This document shows, piece by piece, positions 9,535 through 19,470 of a stretch of 64,000 nt of DNA. The notes beneath the pieces were generated by a model. It ran no database searches. It saw only the letters and a program-made list of their open reading frames with translations, and was not told the origin of the DNA. Origin of the DNA: Chryseobacterium indologenes. GTDB lineage: Bacteria > Bacteroidota > Bacteroidia > Flavobacteriales > Weeksellaceae. A program made the position numbers and the translations under genes. The DNA lies in NCBI RefSeq assembly GCF_018362995.1, contig NZ_CP074372.1, positions 434,001-498,000 on the forward strand, in the 5' to 3' direction. Positions within the stretch are counted from its first letter, which is position 1, and each line of letters opens with the position of its first letter.

Positions 9535-10350
9535 ATGAAAGACCTGTTTAGTATTAAAAACAAAGTAGCAGTCATCACAGGGGCTTCAGGCGTTTTGGGA
9601 GGCAGCCTTGCCAAAAGTTTTATAGAAGCCGGCGCCAAAGTTGTCGCACTAGGAAGAAACCAGGAAACACTGGAAGCCCGTGTAAAAGAACTTACAGATT
9701 TGGGAGGTGATGCACTCGCTGTAGAAGCCAATGTGATGGATATTGAAAGCCTTGAAGCTGCTTCTGTGAAAATAAAAGAAAAGTATGGCAGCATTGATAT
9801 TCTGCTCAATATAGCCGGTGGAAATATTCCGGCAGCCACTTTATCTCCCGAACAGTCATTTTTTGATATGGATATGAAGGGATGGGCTGAGGTTACCGAT
9901 CTCAATATCAACGGAACTGTTTATCCCAGTTATGTTTTTGGAAAAGCAATGGCTGAGCAGGGGAGCGGCAACATTATTAATATTTCTTCAATGGCTGCCT
10001 ATTCAGCGATTACGAGAGTAGCCGGGTATTCTGCAGCCAAATCGGCAATTACCAATTTTACCCAATGGCTGGCCTCTGATCTGGCATTGAAATTTGGAGA
10101 TAAGATACGGGTGAACGCCGTGGCACCAGGATTTTTTATTGGTGATCAGAACCGTGCTATTCTGTTGAATCCGGACGGAAGCTTAACCGAGAGAAGTAAA
10201 AAAGTAATGGCTAAAACACCCATGCAGAGATTTGGAGAAGTAGAAGAACTGAATGGTGTTGTACAGTTTCTATGTTCGGATGCAGCAAGTTTTATCACAG
10301 GAGCATTGATTCCTGTTGACGGAGGTTTCAGCGCATTCAGTGGAGTATAA
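9535..10350 (+). CDS. SDR-family D-mannonate oxidoreductase (fructuronate reductase)
   Basis: NAD(P)-dependent short-chain dehydrogenase of 271 residues. The Rossmann motif TGASGVLGGSLA lies at about residues 16-27, LLNIAGGN at about 90-97, the catalytic Ser in NISSMAAYS at about 150, and the Tyr-x3-Lys pair in GYSAAKSAI at about 164-172. In this operon it most likely interconverts D-fructuronate and D-mannonate, the step between UxaC and UxuA. E. coli UxuB does this with an unrelated polyol-dehydrogenase fold, so this is a non-orthologous replacement of a kind known in Bacteroidota. Substrate assignment rests on context, as SDR sequence alone does not fix it. It lies 31 bases after uxuA and is followed by a terminator. 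Confidence 0.85.
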   Translation: MKDLFSIKNKVAVITGASGVLGGSLAKSFIEAGAKVVALGRNQETLEARVKELTDLGGDALAVEANVMDIESLEAASVKIKEKYGSIDILLNIAGGNIPAATLSPEQSFFDMDMKGWAEVTDLNINGTVYPSYVFGKAMAEQGSGNIINISSMAAYSAITRVAGYSAAKSAITNFTQWLASDLALKFGDKIRVNAVAPGFFIGDQNRAILLNPDGSLTERSKKVMAKTPMQRFGEVEELNGVVQFLCSDAASFITGALIPVDGGFSAFSGV

Positions 10351-10382
10351 AAAACTAATTTCTTCATATATATATAGATTGG

Positions 10383-10420
10383 AACAAGACCTTAATGGTT
10401 TCATTCAAGGTCTTGTTTTT
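10383..10420 (+). terminator. Rho-independent terminator after the fructuronate reductase gene
   Basis: AACAAGACCTT (10383-10393) and AAGGTCTTGTT (10407-10417) form a perfect 11-bp stem that can be extended inward by ATG/CAT. It is followed by a T-run (10416-10420). It separates the susCD-uxuA-reductase unit from the uxaC unit. Confidence 0.8.
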
Positions 10421-10485
10421 AAAATGCTGGCTTTCATGAAGTCAGAACTAAAAGACAATTAAAATCCAGGATTGTAAAGTAAATA

Positions 10486-11904
10486 ATGAGTAATTCCACT
10501 AAAAATAAAGAAGTTTTCGGAGAATTGTTTCTGCTTGAATCAGCAAAGGCAGAGAATCTCTATTTCGGATATGCCAAAGATATGCCTGTGATTGATTATC
10601 ACAATCATCTTGAGCCGGATGTTATTGCTGCCAATCAAAACTTCCGTTCTCCAACCGCTATCTGGCTGGATGGGGACCATTACAAATGGAGAGCCATGAG
10701 AAATTTTGGTATTGATGAACAGTTTATTTCAGGAAATGCTTCAGACCACGAAAAATTTATGAAATGGGCAGAAGTGGTGCCTTATACCCTTCGTAACCCG
10801 CTATTTCACTGGACGCATCTGGAGCTCAAAAATCCTTTTGGAATCAGTGACTATTTATCATCCGATAATGCAGATACTATATATCATCAGATGAATGAAA
10901 GTCTGCAGACAGATGGCTTTTTACCACAATCCATCATTCAGAATTTTAAGGTAGAAGCGTTGTGCACTACAGATGATCCTGCTGATGATCTGGTTCATCA
11001 CAAGGCTTTAAAAAACAGTGGATTTAACACAGCTGTTCTTCCGGCTTTCCGCCCTGATAACTATATTAATATCATTAATTCTGAACAATATCTTTCTGGA
11101 ATTAAAAAGCTTGAAAAAGTCTGCGGATTTTCAATCACATCAGCCTCGGACCTGTTGAATGCACTTCAGTCCAGAATGAATTATTTTGTGGAAGCAGGAG
11201 CAAAAGTAGCCGATCATGGCTTTGAATATTTCCCGGATACGACAAAATGGAATCATAGCCTTGAAAAAGAGTTTTCTGAATTCCTGAAAGGTAATTTTTC
11301 AACGTTTTCCGATCCGGATGCATTATGCGGCTATTTGCTGAAAGAGCTTTGCAAAATGTACGCAGAAAAAGGCTGGGTACAGCAGTTTCATGTAGGGGCA
11401 ACCCGAAACAACAATTCAGAAATGTTCAGAAAAATAGGTGCCAATGCAGGATATGATGCCATTGGAGAACCCTATTATGCACAGAGACTGAGCGTTTTGC
11501 TAGATGCACTGAATACAGAAGGAAAGCTGGCCAAAACCGTTATTTACAACTTGAACCCAGCATTTAACGAGGTTTTGGCAACTCTTGCCGGAAACTTCAA
11601 TGAAGGAGGCATCAAATCCAAAGTACAGTTTGGAGCAGCCTGGTGGTTTCTCGATCAGCTTGACGGCATGACCAAACAGATGAACACACTTTCCAATATC
11701 GGTCTGATCAGCACTTTTGTCGGCATGTTAACCGATTCCCGAAGCCTGTTATCATTCTCAAGACACGATTATTTCAGAAGACTTTTGTGCAATCTGTTCG
11801 GAAGTGAAATGGAAAGAGGTCTGCTGCCTGATGATGAAAAATGGGTAGGAAAGATCATTCAGGACATCTGCTATTACAATACAAAAAATTATTTTGAAAT
11901 ATAA
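10486..11904 (+). CDS. uxaC: Glucuronate isomerase
   Basis: Interconverts D-glucuronate and D-fructuronate (and galacturonate with tagaturonate) in the cytoplasm, the entry step for uronic acids released by the GH67 and GH115 enzymes. At 472 residues it has the normal uronate isomerase length. The amidohydrolase-fold metal motif H-x-H is seen in VIDYHNHLEP (His39, His41). Other family segments are HWTHLEL, CTTDDPADDL (about 163-172), QFHVGATRNNN and the C-terminal SRHDYFRRLLCNLFG. It heads the uxaC-kdgK-kdgA-exuT unit, downstream of a terminator. No obvious TAnnTTTG box lies in the 65-base spacer before it. Confidence 0.96.
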   Translation: MSNSTKNKEVFGELFLLESAKAENLYFGYAKDMPVIDYHNHLEPDVIAANQNFRSPTAIWLDGDHYKWRAMRNFGIDEQFISGNASDHEKFMKWAEVVPYTLRNPLFHWTHLELKNPFGISDYLSSDNADTIYHQMNESLQTDGFLPQSIIQNFKVEALCTTDDPADDLVHHKALKNSGFNTAVLPAFRPDNYINIINSEQYLSGIKKLEKVCGFSITSASDLLNALQSRMNYFVEAGAKVADHGFEYFPDTTKWNHSLEKEFSEFLKGNFSTFSDPDALCGYLLKELCKMYAEKGWVQQFHVGATRNNNSEMFRKIGANAGYDAIGEPYYAQRLSVLLDALNTEGKLAKTVIYNLNPAFNEVLATLAGNFNEGGIKSKVQFGAAWWFLDQLDGMTKQMNTLSNIGLISTFVGMLTDSRSLLSFSRHDYFRRLLCNLFGSEMERGLLPDDEKWVGKIIQDICYYNTKNYFEI

Positions 11905-11908
11905 TACT

Positions 11909-12907
11909 ATGCAGGACTGGACGAAAATATTATGTTTCGGGGAACTGCTTCTCCACTTTGCCCCGGATTCCGAAGGAAACTGGCTCAATGAACAGTCTCT
12001 GAAGATGTACGTTGGCGGCGCTGAATATAATGTCGCGGTAGCACTTTCCCAGTGGAAGAATCCTGTAAAACTGTTATCAGCATTACCGGAGAATTTTGTA
12101 GGAAATCATCTCGAACTACAGCTTAAAAATAAAGGAATAGAAGTCCTTGCAGAAAAAACTCAAGGGAGAATAGGAACATTTTATCTTTCTTCCGATGGAG
12201 ATATGCAGAATGCGTCAGTGGTTTACGACCGTTTTCCGTCTGTTTTTACCCAATCGGATTTTGAAGCTTTTAGTGATGATGAAATATTTTCAGGAGTAAA
12301 ATGGCTGCATATCAGCACTATCACGCCGGCTTTGAGTGACCATGCATTTCACAAATGTTTACAGATCATGAAAGAAGCCAGAACAAGAAATATCACGGTT
12401 TCTCTTGATCTGAATTACAGAGCATTGCTTTGGCAAAACCAGAATCCTTATAAAATTAAAGAACTGATGCCATTTGTGAACGTTCTCATGGGAAATATCT
12501 GGTCTGTTGAACAGTTCCTGGATATTCCCATTGAATATGAGCTTAATGGAAAATTCGGTGATGAAAATCTTCTGAAACAGGCCGAAAAAACAGCGTTGGA
12601 AATCCGGAAACAATTCCCGGAGGTGGAAAAAATTGCGAATACCTTCCGCTTTACAAACGGCGAACAGGTCAATTATTTTGCCACTTTGTTTGTTGATGAA
12701 GAGCTTTTGGTTTCAGAAAAATATAATTCAGATAAAATCGAAGAAAGGGTAGGAAGTGGTGATTCTTTCATGGCGGCCTTAATTCATGGAATTTTAAAAG
12801 AAAATCCTGACCAGAAGATCCTTGAGGAATCGACAAAAGTTGCTTTTAAAAAGCTTTTCATAAAAGGAGATGCCATTGATGAAAGCATTAATATCGAAAA
12901 ATTATGA
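11909..12907 (+). CDS. kdgK: 2-dehydro-3-deoxygluconokinase
   Basis: PfkB-family kinase that phosphorylates KDG to KDPG. The N-terminal segment has KILCFGELLLHFAP and the substrate-side VGGAEYNVAVALSQ. The C-terminal anion hole and catalytic base are in ERVGSGDSFMAALIHG (Asp285 of 332). The ATG at 11909, four bases after the uxaC stop, is the likely start (MQDWTK). An in-frame TTG at 11894 inside uxaC is possible but adds only five residues. The stop overlaps the kdgA start by four bases (ATGA), a sign of translational coupling. Confidence 0.93.
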   Translation: MQDWTKILCFGELLLHFAPDSEGNWLNEQSLKMYVGGAEYNVAVALSQWKNPVKLLSALPENFVGNHLELQLKNKGIEVLAEKTQGRIGTFYLSSDGDMQNASVVYDRFPSVFTQSDFEAFSDDEIFSGVKWLHISTITPALSDHAFHKCLQIMKEARTRNITVSLDLNYRALLWQNQNPYKIKELMPFVNVLMGNIWSVEQFLDIPIEYELNGKFGDENLLKQAEKTALEIRKQFPEVEKIANTFRFTNGEQVNYFATLFVDEELLVSEKYNSDKIEERVGSGDSFMAALIHGILKENPDQKILEESTKVAFKKLFIKGDAIDESINIEKL

Positions 12908-13539
12908 GTGAAATACCACAAAAAATAAAAGACCAGAAAATCGTTCCGCTGTTTTATAACGAATCATTTGAAGTCTCAAAAAATATCGTAAAAGCTTTAT
13001 ACGAAGCAGGAATCCGTGTGATAGAATATACCAACCGAGGTCAGCAGGCACTGGAAAATTTCACCAGACTAAAAACCATTTCGCATGCAGAATTTCCCGG
13101 ACTTCTGCTAGGAATCGGAACGGTAAAAAACATAAAAGAAATGGATGATTATGCTCATGCAAAAGCAGATTTCATCATTACACCTGTTATCAGTGAAGCA
13201 TTGGTGAAAAATGCACTTGAAAGAAATATCCTTTTGATTCCGGGTTGTTTTACCCCTTCCGATATCAATATTGCCTATCAGAATGGTTTAAAACTGGTTA
13301 AAATATTCCCTGCTGATGCTTTAGGGAAGAAATACATCAAATCGGTACAGCCTGTTTTTCCGGAAATGAATTTTATGCCAACCGGAGGGATCAATGCAGA
13401 ATTTGAAGATATTCTGGAATGGCTCAATGGCGGAGCTGTAGCAGCAGGGCTGGGAAGTTCCCTAATTGGAAAAGATTGTAATGAAGAAGAATTGACCCAG
13501 AAAACACAGAATTTATTACAACAACTTAATCATAATTAA
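12904..13539 (+). CDS. kdgA: 2-dehydro-3-deoxyphosphogluconate aldolase
   Basis: Class I aldolase (Eda/KdgA) that splits KDPG into pyruvate and glyceraldehyde-3-phosphate, the last step of the uronate route. The 211 residues are typical. The Schiff-base lysine is in KLVKIFPADALG (Lys133), the catalytic Glu is in VIEYT (Glu41), and IPGCFTPSDI and MPTGGIN line the phosphate and pyruvate sites. The start codon overlaps the kdgK stop by four bases. The stop abuts the next ATG with no spacer, so kdgK, kdgA and exuT are probably translated as a coupled set. Confidence 0.95.
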   Translation: MSEIPQKIKDQKIVPLFYNESFEVSKNIVKALYEAGIRVIEYTNRGQQALENFTRLKTISHAEFPGLLLGIGTVKNIKEMDDYAHAKADFIITPVISEALVKNALERNILLIPGCFTPSDINIAYQNGLKLVKIFPADALGKKYIKSVQPVFPEMNFMPTGGINAEFEDILEWLNGGAVAAGLGSSLIGKDCNEEELTQKTQNLLQQLNHN

Positions 13540-14814
13540 ATGCAGGCTCCTCAAAACCGCAATATAAGATGGTGGATGCTGTCCCTTGTCTTTCTCGCCA
13601 CTACGATCAATTATCTTGATCGTCAGGTAATGGGTTTGCTGAAACCTGTGCTGGAAAAGGAATTCAGCTGGGACGAAAAAGATTACAGTTATATTGTCAT
13701 GGCCTTTACCACGACTTATGCCATTGGTTATATGGCGATGGGAAGGTTTATAGACAAGGTGGGAACCAAAATCGGGTATGCTGTTTCTCTTATTGTATGG
13801 AGTCTTGCCTCTATAGGACATGGTTTTGTGAAAAGTACCATCGGGTTTATCATTGCGAGAAGCACTTTGGGAATCAGTGAAGCGGGAAACTTTCCTGCTG
13901 CCATCAAATCAGTGGCTGAATGGTTTCCTAAAAAAGAAAGAGCATTGGCAACGGGTATTTTCAATTCGGGAGCAACGGTGGGAGCTATTTTAGCGCCGCT
14001 ATTGGTTCCTTTCATCCTCGGACATTACGGCTGGAGACAGACTTTTGTGTGGATTGGAGCTTTGGGCATGATTTGGATTATCCTTTGGTGGAAATTCTAT
14101 GCCGTACCGGAAAAAACAAAAAATCTCAGCAAGGAAGAACTGCAGTACATAAAAAGTGATCAGGCTGAAAAAGCAGAAGAGAAAACAAAAATTCCTTTAT
14201 CGGAATTACTCAAATATAAAGTAACATGGTCATTTGCCATCGGTAAAATGTTAACCGATCCTATCTGGTATTTCTTCATGTTCTGGCTGCCGGCCTATTT
14301 CTCGGATGTATTCAAAATGGATTTAACAAAACCATCTCTTCCGTTAATTATTATTTACAGCGGAACCACGATCGGAAGTATCGGCGGAGGCTATCTCTCA
14401 TCATTTCTGATTAAAAAAGGCTGGGCCATCGGAAGAGCCAGAAGCATTACGATGTTATTGTTTGCTTTGATGGTAGTTCCGGTAATGTTCTCAAAATATG
14501 TAGATAATATGTGGATGATCACGATCATCATTGCCTTTGCAACAGCTGCGCATCAAGGTTGGGGAGCCAATCTTATGACCACGGTCGGAGATCAGTTGCC
14601 TAACAATTATGTCAGTTCTGTCATTGGTTTTGGCGGAATGCTCGGCTCAGCCGCAGGAATTATTTTTCCGCTTTTTATCGGAATTGTTCTCGATGCCTTT
14701 AAAAAATCAGGAAATATCAACGGAGGCTACAATATTATATTTTTCATAGCCGGAATATCCTATGTTACTGCCTGGGGATTGATTAAAATAATTAACCGGA
14801 AGAAAACCGTTTAA
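13540..14814 (+). CDS. exuT: MFS hexuronate transporter (ExuT family)
   Basis: Inner-membrane major-facilitator protein of 424 residues with about 12 predicted membrane segments. The first segment contains NYLDRQVMGLLKP, which is typical of the anion:cation symporter branch that includes ExuT. MGRFIDKVGTKIG is the cytoplasmic loop 2-3 signature. It starts directly after the kdgA stop and is the last gene of the uronate unit, so glucuronate (or methylglucuronate) is the likely cargo. Gluconate or other sugar acids cannot be excluded from sequence alone. Confidence 0.88.
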   Translation: MQAPQNRNIRWWMLSLVFLATTINYLDRQVMGLLKPVLEKEFSWDEKDYSYIVMAFTTTYAIGYMAMGRFIDKVGTKIGYAVSLIVWSLASIGHGFVKSTIGFIIARSTLGISEAGNFPAAIKSVAEWFPKKERALATGIFNSGATVGAILAPLLVPFILGHYGWRQTFVWIGALGMIWIILWWKFYAVPEKTKNLSKEELQYIKSDQAEKAEEKTKIPLSELLKYKVTWSFAIGKMLTDPIWYFFMFWLPAYFSDVFKMDLTKPSLPLIIIYSGTTIGSIGGGYLSSFLIKKGWAIGRARSITMLLFALMVVPVMFSKYVDNMWMITIIIAFATAAHQGWGANLMTTVGDQLPNNYVSSVIGFGGMLGSAAGIIFPLFIGIVLDAFKKSGNINGGYNIIFFIAGISYVTAWGLIKIINRKKTV

Positions 14815-14872
14815 AATATATAACGATCAGTAAACGATTATAATGATAAATATGAATGCCATTTGCTGAGTG

Positions 14873-14930
14873 TAACGCCTTTGCGAACTTTAGCAAGGAA
14901 GTAGTTAAAAAACTTGCGAACTCGGCGTTA
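14873..14930. repeat. Hairpin-forming intergenic repeat-like element
   Basis: TAACGCC (14873-14879) and GGCGTTA (14924-14930) are perfect inverted arms, and TTGCGAACT occurs twice inside (14881-14889 and 14914-14922). A run of A follows, so on the minus strand it looks like a T-tailed hairpin. The TTGCGAACT/AACGCC words are characteristic of dispersed spacer elements I recall from Chryseobacterium-type genomes. Copy number elsewhere cannot be seen here. Confidence 0.45.
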
Positions 14931-14988
14931 AAAAAAATAACACCCATTCAAAAAAATACATTTTAAAAACTATAAAAAAAGAATAACA

Positions 14989-16707
14989 ATGAAACAGAAT
15001 ATAATGAATTTAGCTTTCTTCAGGAATAAAACGAATATCCTTGCAGCAGCAGCTTTGCTATCAGTGACTTCTATTTCTGCCCAGACTTTCTCAGACTTTA
15101 CTTACCATGGAAACGATAAAATATATAATGACAACCCTCTTAAACCGGACGAGTTTTATTCCCCGATTTTACAGGGCTGTTACCCGGATCCCAGCATTAC
15201 CAGAAAAGGCGAAGATTACTATCTCGTAAACTCTTCATTTTCAATGTTTCCGGGAGTCCCGATTTTTACTTCTAAAGATCTTGTGAATTGGAAACAAGTG
15301 GGACACGTTTTAGACAGGCCTTCACAGCTTAAGGTTGAAAAATCAGGCGTTTCCCATGGAATTTATGCACCGGATATCAAATACAATAAGCACAACGATA
15401 CTTTTTATATGATCACTACCCAGTTTGCAGGTGGTATCGGAAATATGGTCGTAAAAACAAAAGATCCTGCAAAAGGATGGAGCGAAGTTCAAAAACTGAA
15501 TTTTGAAGGTATTGATCCTTCTATTTTCTTTGATGATGACGGGAAAGCATATATTATTCACAACGATGCTCCGCCACAAGGTACGGAACAGTACAATGGC
15601 CACCGTGTGATTAAGATGTGGGACTATGATCTTGAAAAAGACCAGGTAGTTGCGGGTTCGGATAAGATTATTGTAAACGGCGGTGTGGATCTTTCCCAAA
15701 AGCCCATCTGGATTGAAGGTCCTCATATTTATAAAAAGAACGGTAAATACTATCTGATGTGTGCAGAAGGAGGAACCGGCGGTAATCACAGTGAAGTTAT
15801 TTTTATGTCCGATTCTCCGAAAGGACCTTACGTTCCGGCTGGAAACAACCCGATTCTGACACAGCGCTATTTCCCGAAAGATAGAAAAGAAAAAGTAGAC
15901 TGGGCCGGTCATGCAGATCTGGTAGAAACGCTGGATGGCCAGTATTACGGAGTATTTCTGGCAATACGCCCGAATGAGAAAAACAGAGTCAACAAAGGCC
16001 GTGAAACATTTATCCTTCCGGTTGACTGGAGCGGAAAATACCCGGTTTTCCAAAATGGACTGGTTCCAATGAAACCAAAACTGAAATTACCAGCTGGAGT
16101 TCAGAATCAAAACGGACAAAACGGATTTCTACCCAACGGAAACTTTACCTATACTGATAAGCTGACAGATAAAAATCTTGATTACCGATGGATTGCCATG
16201 CGCGGACCTCGTGAAAGCTTTATTACGGTTACAAAAAACGGGGTGAAAGTAAACCCTTTTGCCACCAATATCAAAGCGTTGGCTCCGGTTTCGGCACTGT
16301 TCCACAGATTGCAGCATGAATCTTTTGAAACTTCTGTAACCCTGGATTTTAAGCCTAAATCAGAAAAAGAGCTGGCAGGAATTACCTGTTATCAAAGTGA
16401 AACATTCAATTATGTTTTCGGAATCACAAAAAAAGATAAAGATTTCTACATCGTATTGGAAAGAACTGAAAAAGGACAATCAAAGCTGATCGCCAGCGAA
16501 AAGATTTCATTATCCAAACCGGTTAAATTGCAGGTGGTAGCCGATAAAGATGAACATAGTTTTAATTATTCGCTGGATGGCAAGAGCTATAAAAACCTTG
16601 GCGGACCGGTTTCAGGAGATATACTTTCTACGGACGTTGCAGGAGGTTTTACAGGAAGCCTTATTGGTCTGTACAGTACCTCTTCCAATGATATTGTGCC
16701 ACAATAG
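14989..16707 (+). CDS. Secreted GH43 glycosidase (beta-xylosidase/arabinofuranosidase type)
   Basis: 572 residues with a signal peptide ending SISAQ at residue 32, so it acts in the periplasm or outside the cell. The five-bladed GH43 propeller carries all three catalytic acids: Asp67 in GCYPDPSITR, Asp176 in GIDPSIFFDDDG and Glu243 in WIEGPHIY. After about residue 365 comes the C-terminal concanavalin-like domain common in beta-xylosidase-type GH43. The protein stops at LYSTSSNDIVPQ, where relatives usually continue about 10 residues to a final Phe-Asp-x-Phe/Trp strand, so the end may be slightly truncated. It opens a run of debranching enzymes. Substrate (xylosyl or arabinosyl) is not decided by sequence. 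Confidence 0.92.
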   Translation: MKQNIMNLAFFRNKTNILAAAALLSVTSISAQTFSDFTYHGNDKIYNDNPLKPDEFYSPILQGCYPDPSITRKGEDYYLVNSSFSMFPGVPIFTSKDLVNWKQVGHVLDRPSQLKVEKSGVSHGIYAPDIKYNKHNDTFYMITTQFAGGIGNMVVKTKDPAKGWSEVQKLNFEGIDPSIFFDDDGKAYIIHNDAPPQGTEQYNGHRVIKMWDYDLEKDQVVAGSDKIIVNGGVDLSQKPIWIEGPHIYKKNGKYYLMCAEGGTGGNHSEVIFMSDSPKGPYVPAGNNPILTQRYFPKDRKEKVDWAGHADLVETLDGQYYGVFLAIRPNEKNRVNKGRETFILPVDWSGKYPVFQNGLVPMKPKLKLPAGVQNQNGQNGFLPNGNFTYTDKLTDKNLDYRWIAMRGPRESFITVTKNGVKVNPFATNIKALAPVSALFHRLQHESFETSVTLDFKPKSEKELAGITCYQSETFNYVFGITKKDKDFYIVLERTEKGQSKLIASEKISLSKPVKLQVVADKDEHSFNYSLDGKSYKNLGGPVSGDILSTDVAGGFTGSLIGLYSTSSNDIVPQ

Positions 16708-16718
16708 TATGAAAGATC

Positions 16719-16756
16719 TGTCATTCTGAATGGAACGAAGTGAAATGAAGAATCTC
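16719..16756. repeat. Dispersed-repeat-like TCATTCTGAA...GAAGAATCTC element
   Basis: The stretch starts TGTCATTCTGAATGGAACG and ends AATGAAGAATCTC. This word pair is one I recognise as a common dispersed spacer element in Bacteroidota genomes, often with the same Arg/Glu-like core variation. It begins 11 bases after the stop of the GH43 gene at 14989-16707, which may have lost its last residues here. Only one copy is in the window. Confidence 0.4.
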
Positions 16757-16852
16757 GTCTTTTACTGACAGTAGAGAAAAAATACTTAGTGACAGCAATT
16801 AAGTATTTTAAAATTGAAAAACTAAGCGTAAAACCAAATATCACAGTACATT

Positions 16853-18460
16853 TTGAAAATCAAAAAATCTTATATAGTTTCTTTATTGGGGTTTATCGGG
16901 CTGAATCTTCTTTCAGCCCAGGTAAATCCTTCCGGAAAACAAAGTACGACATTTACAAACCCAATCATATGGGCAGATGCACCGGATTTATCCATTACCA
17001 GAAACGGAAACGATTTTTACCTGATCAGTACAACCATGCATCTGATGCCGGGAGCTCCGGTGATGCATTCCAGGGATCTGGTTCATTGGGAAATGTCAGG
17101 ATATGTTTTTGATACTTTGAATGACAACCCGAAATATGATTTATTGAACGGAACCGTTTACGGCAGAGGTCAATGGGCTTCCTCAATCCGCTATCATAAA
17201 GGCAAATATTACGTTTTATTCTCTCCAAATGATGAACCTTTCAAATCTTATTTCTATGTGACTGATCATCCCGAAAAAGGAAAATGGAAACTGATCATAA
17301 GAACACGGCATTTTCACGATGCTTCATTGTTTTTTGATGATGATGACAGAATATATGTTTTCACCTCCAACAAAGTTTTTGAATTGAGCCCCGATTTTAA
17401 AGAGGTGATCGGAAATCCGGATGGAACTGAAGTATTTCAGAAAGATGCTTCGGAAACCGGACTTCTGGAAGGCAACCAGATGATCAAAAGAAACGGTAAA
17501 TATTATATGATGATGATATCCTGGCCCAAAAACGGAAAACGCCGTCAGGTCGTCTATAGAGCAGATAAAGTGACAGGTCCTTATGAGAAAAAAGTAGTGC
17601 TGGAAGACAATTTTTTAGGATTTTCCTACGCAGGGCAGGGCGCTTTGATTGATGATAAAAATGGAAACTGGTATTCCCTTATTTTCCAGGACAGAAATGG
17701 AGTAGGACGTGTTCCGCTGCTGCTTCCCGTACAATGGGAAAACGACTGGCCGATACTGGGAGATAACGGAAAAGTTCCTTTGAAAGGAGAAGTTCCTCTT
17801 CAGCCATTCAAAGCCAAAAATCATCTCGTGGAAAGCGATGAATTCTCTGATAAAAAAATGAAAATTCAATGGCAATGGAATCATAATCCTGTAAATGAAG
17901 CATGGTCTTTATCCGAAAGAAAAGGCTTTCTGAGGCTGAAAACCAGCAGAGTCGTAGACAATCTGTACGCTGCACCCAATACTTTGACCCAGAGAATGGA
18001 AGGTCCGGTCTCTTCAGCAGTTTTGGCCATAGATCTTAAAGGAATGAAAGATGGAGATGTTGCAGGCTTCAGTGCTTTCAATGGGGATTCCGGGATTTTG
18101 TCAATAGTAAAGGAAGGTAAAGAAAAATTCATTGTTTTTTCAACCAATGAAGTAAGCCTGGATAGTAAAACCAAAGCGATTACAGGAGTTAAAAAAGAAG
18201 AGAAAAAACGGATTTCTCTCAATTCGGATAAGGTTTTTCTACGTATTGATGCCGATTTTAGCTTCGGGAAAGATCTTGCAGACTTTTATTACAGTACGGA
18301 TCAGAAGAACTGGACTGAAATGGCAAAAGACTATAAAATGATCTTTGATTACCGGAGATTTTTTATGGGATCAAAATTCGCGTTTTTTAATTATGCTACT
18401 AAAAATACGGGAGGATTTGTAGATGTAGATTTTTTCAGAGTTAATGAAGCTGGAAAATAA
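16853..18460 (+). CDS. Secreted GH43 glycosidase (beta-xylosidase-like), TTG start
   Basis: 535 residues. The frame has no ATG before the signal peptide. The TTG at 16853 gives MKIKKSYIVSLLGFIGL ending LSAQ at residue 23, a good signal peptide, so TTG is the probable start. The catalytic acids are Asp45 (ADAPDLSITR), Asp156 (HFHDASLFFDD) and Glu206 (GLLEGNQMIK). The segment STTMHLMPGAPVMHSRDL resembles the GH43 group that removes xylosyl or arabinosyl ends. A C-terminal lectin-like domain runs from about 325 to the end and closes with the usual GGFVDVDFFRV strand. It is a divergent paralogue of the gene before it, not a tandem duplicate. Confidence 0.9.
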   Translation: MKIKKSYIVSLLGFIGLNLLSAQVNPSGKQSTTFTNPIIWADAPDLSITRNGNDFYLISTTMHLMPGAPVMHSRDLVHWEMSGYVFDTLNDNPKYDLLNGTVYGRGQWASSIRYHKGKYYVLFSPNDEPFKSYFYVTDHPEKGKWKLIIRTRHFHDASLFFDDDDRIYVFTSNKVFELSPDFKEVIGNPDGTEVFQKDASETGLLEGNQMIKRNGKYYMMMISWPKNGKRRQVVYRADKVTGPYEKKVVLEDNFLGFSYAGQGALIDDKNGNWYSLIFQDRNGVGRVPLLLPVQWENDWPILGDNGKVPLKGEVPLQPFKAKNHLVESDEFSDKKMKIQWQWNHNPVNEAWSLSERKGFLRLKTSRVVDNLYAAPNTLTQRMEGPVSSAVLAIDLKGMKDGDVAGFSAFNGDSGILSIVKEGKEKFIVFSTNEVSLDSKTKAITGVKKEEKKRISLNSDKVFLRIDADFSFGKDLADFYYSTDQKNWTEMAKDYKMIFDYRRFFMGSKFAFFNYATKNTGGFVDVDFFRVNEAGK

Positions 18461-18508
18461 CAATCGGATGTAAAGGAAAAAACCTATCGTAAATAAAAAA
18501 TAAAATAA

Positions 18509-19438
<930 letters not shown>

Positions 19439-19470
19439 ATACAGGATCAAAGTTTTAAATCCAAATTTCT

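Noticed and set aside
15343..16053. 236-codon open frame on the minus strand
   Set aside because: It lies fully antisense to the GH43 gene at 14989-16707, whose catalytic motifs are conserved; the antisense product has no recognisable domain.
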